DNA of 64,000 nucleotides from Bacteroidales bacterium UBA5226 (GCA_002409325.1 DHUU01000018.1:192579-256578); one strand, 5' to 3'; positions 24,293 through 32,533 are shown, counted from the stretch's first letter. Notes: a model not told the origin generated them from the letters alone. Translations and numbers: made by a program.

Positions 24293-26365
24293 TTATTGTT
24301 TTATAGGGATTTTCACTATGAATTCTGCGTATTCTCCGGGTTCTGATTCAACCTGTATCTGTCCGCCGTGCACCTGGACCACAATGTCGTAACTCAGAGA
24401 CAAACCCAGACCTGTCCCCTTGCCCGCCGGCTTTGTGGTAAAGAAGGGATCGAAAATCTTTTTGATGTTTTCCGGGCTAATGCCTTTTCCGTTATCCCGG
24501 ATGCGCACTTCCACTGTATTACCTGCCTTGCGGCTGCTGACACGAAGCGTGGGAACCCATCCTGAAGGTTTGTTGGCGGTGGCATCCTTTACTGAGTAGC
24601 AGGCATTGTTGATCAGGTTGAGGAACACCCGGCTCAAATCCTGCGGAACCACGCTGATCTGGGGAAGGTCTTTTGCCAGATCTTCCTCAATGGTGATGTT
24701 AAACGAGTTGTCCTGTGCCCTCATGCCGTGGTATCCCAGGGCAATGTCCTCGGTAAGCATATTGTTGATATCGGTGAGCTGGAACTCTCCGCTCTTGCCC
24801 CTTGAATGGAGCAGCATTCCCTTGACTATGCTGTCGGCGCGTTTGCCGTGTTCCAGAATTTTGGCGGAATTCAAAGACAGATCCCCCAGGATCTGGTTAA
24901 CGTAGGTTCTGTCGTCTTCTTTCATATCTATTGGGACAAGAGCTTCGTTTAGTTCTTTTGTAAGATCCACAGACAATTCCGAAAAATTATTGATAAAATT
25001 GAGGGGGTTCTTGATCTCGTGAGCCACCCCGGCCGTGAGTTGTCCCAGGGAGGCCATTTTTTCTGACTGCACCAGTTGTTCCTGAGTCTGTACCAACTGT
25101 GCTGTCCGTTCTTTCACGCGGTCTTCCAGTGTTTTTTGCGCCTGGTCTATTTCGTGCATCATAACGGAGAAGGAGTTGGCCAGTTCGCCAATTTCATCGT
25201 TCGAGGACAATTCGGGCACGGCCCTGGTGTAGTCGCCGCTTTCGGCAACAGATTTGGTATAACGTGTAAGCTTTACTATGGGCAGGGTAAGCACCCTGGT
25301 AACAATAAAGACAAATCCAAGCAAAACAAAGAGCGAAAACAGGCCTACCAAAACCAGGATGGTGTTCAGGCTGCGCAACTCGGCAAGTGCCTCGTCCCGC
25401 GGATAAACCAAGGCAAGCGACCAGTGGTTTGAGCGGATGGGCACATAGGCGAACCAGGCTTTTTCTTTCCAGTCGGGGAACATGAAGGATTCCATGAACA
25501 GGCCGCTTTCACCGGCCAGCATTTTTCGGTAGACGGAAAATTGCTGGTTGCGGATGGTGTCTGCCTCTGCGGCCGAGAGGTCTTGATTGCTAACAATCCA
25601 TTCGTCCATGGCAGAAAAGGTGGTTTCGTTCATTCTCAGGTGCTGGTCGGGGTGGTATACATACCGGCCACTGTTGGTGATCAAAAATCCGTAACCAGTT
25701 TGGTAAACAGCCAGGGACTCCATCAGGTTGTTGATCCAGCGGAGCGAAATATCCACAGTGGTTACACCGGCAACCACCCTCTTGCCGTCCTGTTGTGTGA
25801 AAAACGGAACAGAATAAGTGATCATGAGCACCTCTTCCTGGCCGGCAGAAGTTTCATAATAGGGATCGGACCAGTAGGGCTCCTGCAATTGCACCGGAAT
25901 GATATACCAGTCTTCCATAAAATAATTGTTCCCGCCCTCGAAAAGAAGGGTGGATGCCACCACAGAGTCTTTTCTGTAAGCATAGGGAGCCATATGTGGA
26001 AGGCCCTGGTACATGCCGGGTTCAAAGGCAATGGTTGCCCCAAAGATATCGGGATTTTCAAGGAGCATGGATTCCAGCATCCGGCTAAGGTCCCGGGAAG
26101 ACCAGTCTTCCATCTGGTTCAGCTGTGAGGCCATCACGATAGGGATCCTCTGGGCAGAGGCAAAAACCTGATTGATGCTTCCGGCAAATTCTTCTGCCTG
26201 GTGTTGTGCTTTTTCCAGGATCACTGCTGTCATGTGTTTTTTGGAAGAGTTGTAGTTCAATCCCAGAATTATGACCAGGATCACGACTGTTCCGGCAAAC
26301 ACATACCTAGCAATTGTGGAGGATATGCTTTTCCTTTTTTTAAAGGTTTGCGATGAATGTTTCAT
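24293..26365 (-). CDS. Sensor histidine kinase with dCache and HAMP domains
   Basis: 690 residues, inner membrane. First transmembrane helix about 20-37, a periplasmic double-Cache-type domain about 40-325 (FEPGMYQ, VTTVDISLRWINN, GFLITNSGRYVYHPD), second helix about 333-356, HAMP about 358-410, coiled coil, then the phospho-acceptor His449 in GVAHEIKNPLNFINNF and an HATPase domain with NLINNACYS and GTGLGLSLSYD. It probably phosphorylates Asp59 of the downstream receiver-PP2C protein. Its start overlaps the solute-binding-protein stop by 26 nt, so that protein is a likely ligand carrier for the Cache domain. Confidence 0.93.
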   Translation of the reverse strand: MKHSSQTFKKRKSISSTIARYVFAGTVVILVIILGLNYNSSKKHMTAVILEKAQHQAEEFAGSINQVFASAQRIPIVMASQLNQMEDWSSRDLSRMLESMLLENPDIFGATIAFEPGMYQGLPHMAPYAYRKDSVVASTLLFEGGNNYFMEDWYIIPVQLQEPYWSDPYYETSAGQEEVLMITYSVPFFTQQDGKRVVAGVTTVDISLRWINNLMESLAVYQTGYGFLITNSGRYVYHPDQHLRMNETTFSAMDEWIVSNQDLSAAEADTIRNQQFSVYRKMLAGESGLFMESFMFPDWKEKAWFAYVPIRSNHWSLALVYPRDEALAELRSLNTILVLVGLFSLFVLLGFVFIVTRVLTLPIVKLTRYTKSVAESGDYTRAVPELSSNDEIGELANSFSVMMHEIDQAQKTLEDRVKERTAQLVQTQEQLVQSEKMASLGQLTAGVAHEIKNPLNFINNFSELSVDLTKELNEALVPIDMKEDDRTYVNQILGDLSLNSAKILEHGKRADSIVKGMLLHSRGKSGEFQLTDINNMLTEDIALGYHGMRAQDNSFNITIEEDLAKDLPQISVVPQDLSRVFLNLINNACYSVKDATANKPSGWVPTLRVSSRKAGNTVEVRIRDNGKGISPENIKKIFDPFFTTKPAGKGTGLGLSLSYDIVVQVHGGQIQVESEPGEYAEFIVKIPIKQ

Positions 26366-27296
26366 AAGGAGGGATGGATTTTATGAAATTACGTTCCATG
26401 AGTACAGATCCCACAAAATTATACGCATGCACAGGAAGCGTCGTTTCAATTTTCCTGGTTCGGGGATGGACCAGAAGTTCCCGGAAGCAGTTGAGCATCC
26501 AGCGCTGGTGTGCACGGCTGAATGGCACCCCTGCCTTGTTGCAGGCTTTTTCCAGAATATCAAGCGTTCCTTCTATGTCATCAAAGGCTGCCATCCATCC
26601 ACGCAGAGAGGCTTCGATAAATTTTTTACACATTCCGGGCCGGTTCCAGGCCAGCTTTTCGTTCACATAGATGCCGTCTTCGGGGAAATTCATTCCATAA
26701 TCACTCATGCGGAAAACGTTCAGGTCTTCTTCCCTGATACCGGCACTGAGAATTTCATGGTACTCGTTGTACCACATGGCCATACATACATCTACACCAC
26801 CCCTAAGAAACAGGTTGATGGAATTGTTGATGGTTATGACATTCATCTCTATGTTGTTTCTCCTGAGCAGGCTTATTGGCTGCAACTCAAAATCCCCGCT
26901 CCATATGCCGATTTTTTTCCCGTTGAATTCTTCCAGTCTGTCCACGCCCCTTCCTTTGTGGCTTACAAGCATCAGCGCAGAACTCTGGTTGGTCTGGGCA
27001 AGGAGTTGCAAGGGGACTTTTGCCTCCTTAAGTTGCATAGCGGTGGAGAGCCAGAGGGTGGCAAAATCAAAATCACCCGTTTTGATGATATGGGAGGATG
27101 GGGTGGTGACGGTCCCGTAGATTATTTCTATGGTCAGACCCAGCTCTTTGTAGAAACCTTTTTCCTGGGCATAATAATAACCCGCAAACTGAGCCTGCGG
27201 ATACCAGTGCAGGAGGAGTCTGTAAGTATCCTTTTGTGCGATGGCCGGAAGGGTAAACATTAACAGGAAAACGAAAGAGAAAAAATAACGTTTCAT
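26340..27296 (-). CDS. NMT1/THI5-like periplasmic solute-binding protein
   Basis: 318 residues with signal peptide MKRYFFSFVFLLMFTLPAIAQ. The NMT1/THI5 fold is shown by LLHWYPQAQFAGYYYAQEKGFY at residues 28-49, the usual entry motif of pyrimidine-precursor-type binding proteins, and by FDFATLWLS and KKIGIWSGDF. Related proteins deliver thiamine precursors, nitrate, sulfonates or similar small molecules to ABC importers. Here no permease or ATPase gene is adjacent. The next gene is a histidine kinase that overlaps by 26 nt, so it probably works as a sensor subunit. The ligand is unknown. Confidence 0.9.
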   Translation of the reverse strand: MKRYFFSFVFLLMFTLPAIAQKDTYRLLLHWYPQAQFAGYYYAQEKGFYKELGLTIEIIYGTVTTPSSHIIKTGDFDFATLWLSTAMQLKEAKVPLQLLAQTNQSSALMLVSHKGRGVDRLEEFNGKKIGIWSGDFELQPISLLRRNNIEMNVITINNSINLFLRGGVDVCMAMWYNEYHEILSAGIREEDLNVFRMSDYGMNFPEDGIYVNEKLAWNRPGMCKKFIEASLRGWMAAFDDIEGTLDILEKACNKAGVPFSRAHQRWMLNCFRELLVHPRTRKIETTLPVHAYNFVGSVLMERNFIKSIPPYETFIANL

Positions 27297-27321
27297 AAGA
27301 CCGGCAAGCTTTATATTCTTA

Positions 27322-27338
27322 CAAATGTAACAAAATTA
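27322..27338 (-). promoter_or_regulatory. Tandem -7 boxes for the binding-protein/kinase operon
   Basis: The minus strand contains TAATTTTG (27338-27331) and TACATTTG (27329-27322), both TAnnTTTG matches, 34 and 25 nt before the start codon at 27296. They are divergent from the dipeptidase box at 27351-27358. Confidence 0.5.
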
Positions 27339-27350
27339 GGATTCACGTTC

Positions 27351-27358
27351 TATATTTG
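27351..27358 (+). promoter_or_regulatory. -7 box for the M19 dipeptidase gene
   Basis: TATATTTG is followed by only 4 nt before the ATG at 27363, predicting a leaderless mRNA. Confidence 0.55.
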
Positions 27359-27362
27359 CAGG

Positions 27363-28421
27363 ATGAAACTGCTTTTTCTTTTCTGTCTGCTAGCTCAATC
27401 TCCCGTGACTGATTCTCTGGACATTAAGGTTGAACACCTGCATGATGTCATCCTGTCTGTGGACACGCACAACGATTTTGCCATGGCACTGGCTTTTCCC
27501 GAACGGCGATCCACGGTGGCAAAAGGCCAGGTTTCCTTTGAACAGATGAAAAAGGGCCGCCTGGATGCCGCCTTTTTCTCGGCCTACCAGGAGCAGGGGC
27601 CACGTACCCTGGAAGGCCATGAAAGGGCAAAATATTTGGCCGACAGCATGCTGCGCTCATTGCACAGGTATGCTGCAGAACATGAGCAGCTGGCAGGTGT
27701 GGCTTACAGTGCCGGGGATGTAAAGGAGCTTAAGGAGCAGGGCAAAGCAGCCATGTTGCTTTCCATAGAAAATGCCTATTGCCTGGGGCAGGACATTTCA
27801 TTGGTGGAGCATTATTACAGGATGGGTGTCAGGATGATAGGCCTTACTCACAATGGCAGCAACTGTGTGGCTGATGCTGCGATGGACAGCCTGGAAATTC
27901 ACGGAGGACTTTCACCCTTTGGCTACCGGGTCATACAGGAAATGAACCGCCTGGGAATGATAGTGGATGTTTCCCATGCATCGCGTAAAACATGCCTTCA
28001 GGCTGTACAGGAAAGCCGTGCCCCCGTTATGGCCAGTCATTCAGGAGTCTATAACCTGAAAGAGATCCCAAGAAACCTGACAGATGAAGAAATCCTTACC
28101 ATTGCAGCAAAAGGCGGTCTGATACAGATTTCCATAGGCCGGTATTTTCTTTCATTCCTGCCCAAGCCGGAAGTGGGACTGGAGCACCTTCTGGAGCATA
28201 TTAAATATGTTGTAGACCTGGTAGGAATTGACCATGTGGGAATTGGCAGTGATTTTGACGGAGGGGGAGGCATTGTGGGGGTAGAGGATATGGGAAAGAT
28301 GAAAACCATTACCCGCGCCCTCCTGAAGAAGGGGTATTCAGAAGGGGATATTGGCAAATTGTGGGGCGGCAATGTTTTGCGTTTGATGGAGGAGGTTGCC
28401 CGGAATGCAGGCAGTTTCTAA
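27363..28421 (+). CDS. Membrane dipeptidase, M19 family
   Basis: 352 residues. Binuclear zinc site motifs: VDTHNDF near residue 39, the bridging Glu in LLSIENAY near 137, THNGSN, VSHASRKT and ASHSGVYN, and GSDFDGGG in the C-terminal half. Family members hydrolyse dipeptides, some including D-amino acids. The N-terminus (MKLLFLFCLLAQSP) is a short, weak secretion signal, so periplasmic location is probable but not certain. It is monocistronic, between the divergent signalling operon and the ribosomal cluster, with a predicted leaderless start. Confidence 0.92.
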   Translation: MKLLFLFCLLAQSPVTDSLDIKVEHLHDVILSVDTHNDFAMALAFPERRSTVAKGQVSFEQMKKGRLDAAFFSAYQEQGPRTLEGHERAKYLADSMLRSLHRYAAEHEQLAGVAYSAGDVKELKEQGKAAMLLSIENAYCLGQDISLVEHYYRMGVRMIGLTHNGSNCVADAAMDSLEIHGGLSPFGYRVIQEMNRLGMIVDVSHASRKTCLQAVQESRAPVMASHSGVYNLKEIPRNLTDEEILTIAAKGGLIQISIGRYFLSFLPKPEVGLEHLLEHIKYVVDLVGIDHVGIGSDFDGGGGIVGVEDMGKMKTITRALLKKGYSEGDIGKLWGGNVLRLMEEVARNAGSF

Positions 28422-28450
28422 CATTTTTCATTTTCTTTTGTTCATAAATT

Positions 28451-28481
28451 TTTGTAAATCAGAAATTAAGTTCTATCTTTG
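28451..28481 (+). promoter_or_regulatory. Strong promoter for the rplP ribosomal operon
   Basis: -33 TTTG at 28451-28454, 19-nt spacer, -7 TATCTTTG at 28474-28481: a full match to the Bacteroidota consensus. Transcription should begin near 28486-28488, leaving a leader of about 124 nt. It replaces the upstream S10-operon genes that normally lie here. Confidence 0.75.
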
Positions 28482-28487
28482 CAACCC

Positions 28488-28611
28488 GCAATTTTAGAGT
28501 AGATTGTATCTAACAAATTGCAGGACAAAGGGTTACAAAGTGAACCCCACAAAATGTGCACCGAAGCAACAAACTATATTTTACGTTACGTTAAACGTCT
28601 AGAAAAAAGCA
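28488..28611 (+). promoter_or_regulatory. Structured leader of the rplP operon with possible leader ORF
   Basis: Hairpin 1 (28488-28521) has GCAATTT pairing with AAATTGC outside and AGAT/ATCT inside, at the predicted mRNA 5' end. Hairpin 2 (28530-28547) is GGGTT pairing with AACCC. A 23-codon ORF (28554-28625, MCTEATNYILRYVKRLEKSN then VTT) starts after them and ends 14 nt inside rplP in another frame, so its translation could be coupled to rplP. Regulatory role is inferred. Confidence 0.45.
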
Positions 28612-29037
28612 ATGTTACAACCTAAAAAAACCAAGTTCAGAAGGCAACAGAAAGGCCGTATGAAAGGGATTGCCCAGAGAGGGACCCAGCTTGCCTTTGG
28701 TTCTTTCGGAATCAAGACAATGGAGTCCTGCTGGCTGACCGGCAACCAGATTGAGGCGGCCCGTCAGGCAGTTACACGTCATATGAAACGTGAAGGACAG
28801 ATCTGGATCCGTGTATTTCCGGACAAGCCTTTTACAAAGAAACCTGCTGAAGTCCGTATGGGTAAAGGGAAAGGTGCTCCGGAAGGATTTGTCTGCCCCG
28901 TTACTCCCGGCAGGCTCCTGATAGAAGTGGAAGGTGTTCCCTTTGAAATTGCAAAGGAAGCCCTCCGGCTGGGCGCCCAGAAACTGCCTGTAAGCACCAA
29001 ATTTGTGGTCCGCAGGGATTATGTAGAACAAAATTAG
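28612..29037 (+). CDS. rplP: 50S ribosomal protein L16
   Basis: 141 residues, full length, beginning MLQPKKTKFRRQQKGRMKG with LAFGSFGIKTMESCWLT and VRMGKGKGAPEG. It lies near the peptidyl transferase centre and binds 23S rRNA. It is the first gene of the cluster here; normally rpsC precedes it. The -33/-7 promoter and leader directly upstream show that it is a transcription start, not an interrupted operon without a promoter. Confidence 0.98.
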   Translation: MLQPKKTKFRRQQKGRMKGIAQRGTQLAFGSFGIKTMESCWLTGNQIEAARQAVTRHMKREGQIWIRVFPDKPFTKKPAEVRMGKGKGAPEGFVCPVTPGRLLIEVEGVPFEIAKEALRLGAQKLPVSTKFVVRRDYVEQN

Positions 29038-29047
29038 TTTAACAACA

Positions 29048-29248
29048 ATGAAAGCACCTGAAATACGCGAGTTATCTGTGAAAGATCTAAGCGATCGTAT
29101 TGAGGCGGAAAAAGCCAGTTTGCTTCGTCTTAAAATGAACCACTCCATCTCTCCCGTAGATGATTTGTCACAAATAAAAAAAGCACGCCGCAATATTGCC
29201 CGGATGCTTACTATTTTGAGTGAAAAACAAACCAAACAGAATCTATAA
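29048..29248 (+). CDS. rpmC: 50S ribosomal protein L29
   Basis: 66 residues, two-helix L29 near the polypeptide exit tunnel. Begins MKAPEIRELSVKDLSDRI, with the conserved KKARRNIARMLTIL segment. 10 bp after rplP and 10 bp before rpsQ. Confidence 0.97.
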   Translation: MKAPEIRELSVKDLSDRIEAEKASLLRLKMNHSISPVDDLSQIKKARRNIARMLTILSEKQTKQNL

Positions 29249-29258
29249 TCATTGATTC

Positions 29259-29513
29259 ATGGAAAGAAATCTTAGAAAAGAAAGAACGGGATTGGTGGTC
29301 AGCAATAAAATGGATAAGTCCATTGTGGTTGCTGTAAACCGGAAGGTAAAACATCCCATATACGGTAAGTTTGTGAATAAAACCACTAAATTCGTCGCCC
29401 ACGATCAAAACAACGAATGCAGTGAGGGTGATACCGTACGCATTATGGAAACGCGGCCTCTGAGCAAAACAAAGTGCTGGCGTTTGGTAGAAATCATTGA
29501 AAAAGTGAAATAG
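29259..29513 (+). CDS. rpsQ: 30S ribosomal protein S17
   Basis: 84 residues, OB-fold 16S-binding protein. GLVVSNKMDKSIVVAVNRK and VRIMETRPLSKTKCWRLVEI are the family signatures. Early assembly protein of the small subunit. Two bases separate it from rplN. Confidence 0.98.
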   Translation: MERNLRKERTGLVVSNKMDKSIVVAVNRKVKHPIYGKFVNKTTKFVAHDQNNECSEGDTVRIMETRPLSKTKCWRLVEIIEKVK

Positions 29514-29515
29514 CC

Positions 29516-29884
29516 ATGATACAGCAAGAATCACGTTTACTGGTGGCTGACAACAGCGGAGCTAAGGTAGTCCTTTGCATCCGTGTTCTGGGAGGCACAA
29601 AACGCAGGTATGCGCGTATAGGCGATACCATTGTAGTCTCGGTCAAAAGCGCCATCCCGGGCGGAGGGGAAGCCAAGAAGGGTTCTGTCTCCAAGGCGGT
29701 GGTGGTGAGAACTAAAAAAGAAATCCGTCGTCCTGACGGATCATATATCCGTTTTGATGACAATGCCTGTGTTTTGCTTAGCAATACCGGAGAGTTGCGC
29801 GGAACGCGCATATTTGGTCCGGTAGCCAGGGAACTCAGGGATCGTTATATGAAGATTGTCTCACTGGCCCCGGAGGTATTATAG
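29516..29884 (+). CDS. rplN: 50S ribosomal protein L14
   Basis: 122 residues, exactly family length. Begins MIQQESRLLVADNSGAKVV and ends REKY-like LRDRYMKIVSLAPEVL. It contacts 16S rRNA at a subunit bridge. Confidence 0.98.
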   Translation: MIQQESRLLVADNSGAKVVLCIRVLGGTKRRYARIGDTIVVSVKSAIPGGGEAKKGSVSKAVVVRTKKEIRRPDGSYIRFDDNACVLLSNTGELRGTRIFGPVARELRDRYMKIVSLAPEVL

Positions 29885-29894
29885 GAATTGAGTT

Positions 29895-30218
29895 ATGAGT
29901 ACAAAATTGCACATCAAGAAAGGCGACACGGTATTCGTTAATACCGGTGAAGATAAGGGAAAGACGGGAAGGGTGCTGGAGGTAAGACCCGCAGATCAGC
30001 GGGCCATTGTTGAGGGAATCAGGATGATAAGCAAGCACACCAAGCCATCGGCAAAAAGTCCCCAGGGAGGCATTGTTAAGAAGGAAGGAGCCATACATAT
30101 TTCCAATCTGCAAGTGGTGGATCCATCCAAGGGAGGCCCCACACGTATTGGACGCCGGCTCAACAGCAAGGGGAAATTGGTTCGTTATGCAAAAAAATCG
30201 GGAGAGGAGATCAAATAA
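29895..30218 (+). CDS. rplX: 50S ribosomal protein L24
   Basis: 107 residues with the KOW motif (KKGDTVFVNTGEDKGKTGRV) near the N-terminus. Initiates 50S assembly. The stop overlaps the rplE start by one base (TAATG). Confidence 0.98.
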   Translation: MSTKLHIKKGDTVFVNTGEDKGKTGRVLEVRPADQRAIVEGIRMISKHTKPSAKSPQGGIVKKEGAIHISNLQVVDPSKGGPTRIGRRLNSKGKLVRYAKKSGEEIK

Positions 30219-30823
30219 TGGCAAAAGCAGTTAAAAAACAGCAACAGGCCCCTGTAGTGGTTAAAGGTTATGTTCCCACACTGCAGAAGAAGTACAGGGA
30301 AGAGATTGTTCCCCGGTTGATGAAAGAATTTGGTTTCACGTCGGTTATGCAGGTTCCCAGGCTTGAAAAAATAGTCTTGAACGAAGGTGTGGGCTCTGCA
30401 ACGGCAGACAAGAAACTTATTGAAGTGGCCCAAGGTGAACTGACCCTGATCACAGGTCAGAAAGCGGTGCAGACCTTTTCAAAAAAGGACATTTCGAACT
30501 TCAAACTCCGGAGGGGAATGCCCATTGGCGTAAAAGCCACGCTTCGCTCGGCAAAAATGTATGAATTCCTGGACCGGCTGATCTCAATAGCCTTGCCGCG
30601 TATCCGCGATTTCAAAGGAATTACTGAAAAATTTGACGGCCGGGGCAATTATACGCTAGGGGTCAAAGAACAGATCATTTTCCCCGAGATTGATATTGAC
30701 AAGATTTCCAAAATTATGGGAATCGAGATCACGTTCGTCACATCCAGCAGCAAGGATGAAGAAGCTTTCGCCCTGCTAAGGGAATTTGGTTTACCGTTTA
30801 AAAACATTAAAAAAGCACAATAG
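30218..30823 (+). CDS. rplE: 50S ribosomal protein L5
   Basis: 201 residues, about 15-20 longer than usual because of a basic, Gln-rich N-terminal extension (MAKAVKKQQQAPVVVKGYVP) before the standard LQKKYREEIVPRL. The rest is normal: EKIVLNEGVG, ITGQKAVQTFSKKDISNFKLR and LPRIRDFKG. It binds 5S rRNA. The start is fixed by the one-base overlap with rplX; a shorter start is not available with an ATG before the core. Confidence 0.96.
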   Translation: MAKAVKKQQQAPVVVKGYVPTLQKKYREEIVPRLMKEFGFTSVMQVPRLEKIVLNEGVGSATADKKLIEVAQGELTLITGQKAVQTFSKKDISNFKLRRGMPIGVKATLRSAKMYEFLDRLISIALPRIRDFKGITEKFDGRGNYTLGVKEQIIFPEIDIDKISKIMGIEITFVTSSSKDEEAFALLREFGLPFKNIKKAQ

Positions 30824-31093
30824 ATGGCAAAAGAATCAATGAAAGCACGCGAGGTGAAACGCGCCCGTCTGGTTGCCAGGTATGCAGAGAAGAGGAAAGC
30901 CCTGAAAGAGGCTGGCGATTGGAGCGGACTGGCAAAACTGCCCAGGAACTCCAGCCCGGTACGTATGCACAACCGTTGTTCTATTACGGGCAGGCCTAAA
31001 GGCTATATGCGGGACTTTGGTATTTCCCGCATTCAGTTTCGCGAAATGGCAAGCAACGGCCTCATCCCCGGCATACGAAAGGCAAGCTGGTAA
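30824..31093 (+). CDS. rpsN: 30S ribosomal protein S14, zinc-free form
   Basis: 89 residues, the longer form without zinc-binding Cys pairs. Signature RNSSPVRMHNRCSITGRPKGYMRDFGISR and C-terminal GLIPGIRKASW-type end. Immediately follows the rplE stop. The 86-bp gap after it is the largest gap in the ribosomal cluster. Confidence 0.97.
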   Translation: MAKESMKAREVKRARLVARYAEKRKALKEAGDWSGLAKLPRNSSPVRMHNRCSITGRPKGYMRDFGISRIQFREMASNGLIPGIRKASW

Positions 31094-31179
31094 AAAGGCC
31101 CCGAAAGGGCCGGCCATATATATATTTTATTGGATATCGGGCAATTTATTGCCGAAAACAAATTTAAAAATCATTAATT
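31094..31179 (+). promoter_or_regulatory. Two hairpins in the rpsN-rpsH gap
   Basis: Hairpin A: GGCCC at 31097-31101, loop CGAAA, GGGCC at 31107-31111, starting 3 nt after the rpsN stop and followed by an AT-rich run. Hairpin B: GGCAA at 31140-31144, loop TTTA, TTGCC at 31149-31153. No TAnnTTTG box is present. They may be mRNA processing, attenuation or translational control sites before rpsH. Confidence 0.5.
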
Positions 31180-31575
31180 ATGACTGATCCAATAGCAGAT
31201 TATCTGACAAGGATTCGTAATGCGGTGAATGCAGGACACAAGATCGTGGAGATTCCCGCATCCAAGTTAAAAACGGAACTCACCCGTATTTTACATGAAA
31301 AGGGGTATATTCTCAGTTACAGGATTGAAGAAGGAAAACCCTCCAACACCATTAAAATCGCCCTGAAATACCATCCTGAGACAAAACGCCCGGCCATTAA
31401 AAAGCTCATCCGCGTTTCCAGTCCCGGTTTACGTCGTTATACCAATGTAGATAATATGCCCAGGGTACTCAATGGCCTGGGTATAGCCATCATATCTACA
31501 TCCAGGGGCATTATTACCGACAAGGAAGCAAAAACGCTGAACGTTGGCGGTGAAATTATGTGTTACGTATATTAA
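31180..31575 (+). CDS. rpsH: 30S ribosomal protein S8
   Basis: 131 residues, full length: TDPIADYLTRIRNA at the start and the C-terminal STSRGIITDKEAK rRNA-binding motif. In E. coli S8 represses its own operon at the mRNA level; the hairpins just upstream are candidate sites, although their position differs from the E. coli site near rplE. Confidence 0.98.
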   Translation: MTDPIADYLTRIRNAVNAGHKIVEIPASKLKTELTRILHEKGYILSYRIEEGKPSNTIKIALKYHPETKRPAIKKLIRVSSPGLRRYTNVDNMPRVLNGLGIAIISTSRGIITDKEAKTLNVGGEIMCYVY

Positions 31576-31588
31576 TTAAAAGAATAAT

Positions 31589-32149
31589 ATGTCACGAATA
31601 GGAAAACTCCCTGTAAACCTGCCAAAAGGCGTGAGCGTATCTGTAGGCCCAGGCAATTTGGTTGTGGTGAAAGGCCCTCTCGGAGAACTGAAACAAAAAG
31701 TAGATCCGGACATGAAGGTGTCGGTGGAGGGGACAGAGCTTAAAGTGGATCGCCCTACGAACCAACCACGCCACCGGTCTATGCACGGTTTGTATCGTGC
31801 CCTGATCCACAATATGGTCGTTGGCGTTTCAACGGGTTTCTCCATTAAACAGGAACTTGTAGGTGTGGGATACCGCGTCGAAGTTAAAGGTCAGATGCTG
31901 GAATTCAATCTGGGTTATTCCCATGATATCCATTTCATGTTACCCAAAGAAGTAAAGGCTACCGTTGAGATCGCCCGTAAAGGCGCAAATCCGGTCCTGA
32001 CCCTTACAAGCCACGACAAACAGCTTCTTGGAACAATTGCTGCCAAGATCCGCTCGCTGCGTGTTCCCGAACCATATAAAGGCAAGGGTATTAAATTTGT
32101 GGATGAACAAATTCGCCGTAAAACCGGTAAATCTGCAGGAGCTAAATAG
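31589..32149 (+). CDS. rplF: 50S ribosomal protein L6
   Basis: 186 residues, two repeated domains. Begins MSRIGKLPVNLPKGVSVSV and ends with PEPYKGKGIKFVDEQIRRK. Located near the factor-binding site of the large subunit. Confidence 0.98.
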   Translation: MSRIGKLPVNLPKGVSVSVGPGNLVVVKGPLGELKQKVDPDMKVSVEGTELKVDRPTNQPRHRSMHGLYRALIHNMVVGVSTGFSIKQELVGVGYRVEVKGQMLEFNLGYSHDIHFMLPKEVKATVEIARKGANPVLTLTSHDKQLLGTIAAKIRSLRVPEPYKGKGIKFVDEQIRRKTGKSAGAK

Positions 32150-32150
32150 T

Positions 32151-32158
32151 AGGAGGTG
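32151..32158 (+). promoter_or_regulatory. Strong Shine-Dalgarno of rplR
   Basis: AGGAGGTG, a perfect 8-nt complement to the usual 16S 3' tail, 5 nt before the rplR ATG. Such sites are rare in Bacteroidota, where most genes lack them. Confidence 0.7.
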
Positions 32159-32163
32159 AAATT

Positions 32164-32526
32164 ATGGCTTTATCAAAACTAGCAAGAAAACAACGGATTC
32201 ATTACCGCATCCGCAAGCGGATTTCCGGAACTTCTGAACGCCCCAGAATGGCCGTTTACAGGAGCAATAAACAGATTTATGTTCAGATGATAGACGACGA
32301 AAAAGGGATAACCCTGCTACAGGCTTCGTCAAAAGACGCCTCCCTGGCCGAAGAGATCAAGGGGAAAAAGCCCGTACAGGTTGCTGCCCTAGTAGGAAAG
32401 CTTGCAGCAGTGCGTGCCCTCGAAAAGGGCATAACCACTATCTCTTTTGACCGTGGAGGGTATCTCTATCACGGACGAGTTAAAAGTTTAGCAGATGCCG
32501 CCAGAGAAGGCGGTCTAACATTCTAA
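32164..32526 (+). CDS. rplR: 50S ribosomal protein L18
   Basis: 120 residues, 5S rRNA-binding. ISGTSERPRMAVYRSNKQIYVQ and FDRGGYLYHGRVKSLADAAREGG are diagnostic. Preceded by a perfect Shine-Dalgarno sequence. Confidence 0.98.
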   Translation: MALSKLARKQRIHYRIRKRISGTSERPRMAVYRSNKQIYVQMIDDEKGITLLQASSKDASLAEEIKGKKPVQVAALVGKLAAVRALEKGITTISFDRGGYLYHGRVKSLADAAREGGLTF

Positions 32527-32533
32527 TACGAAT

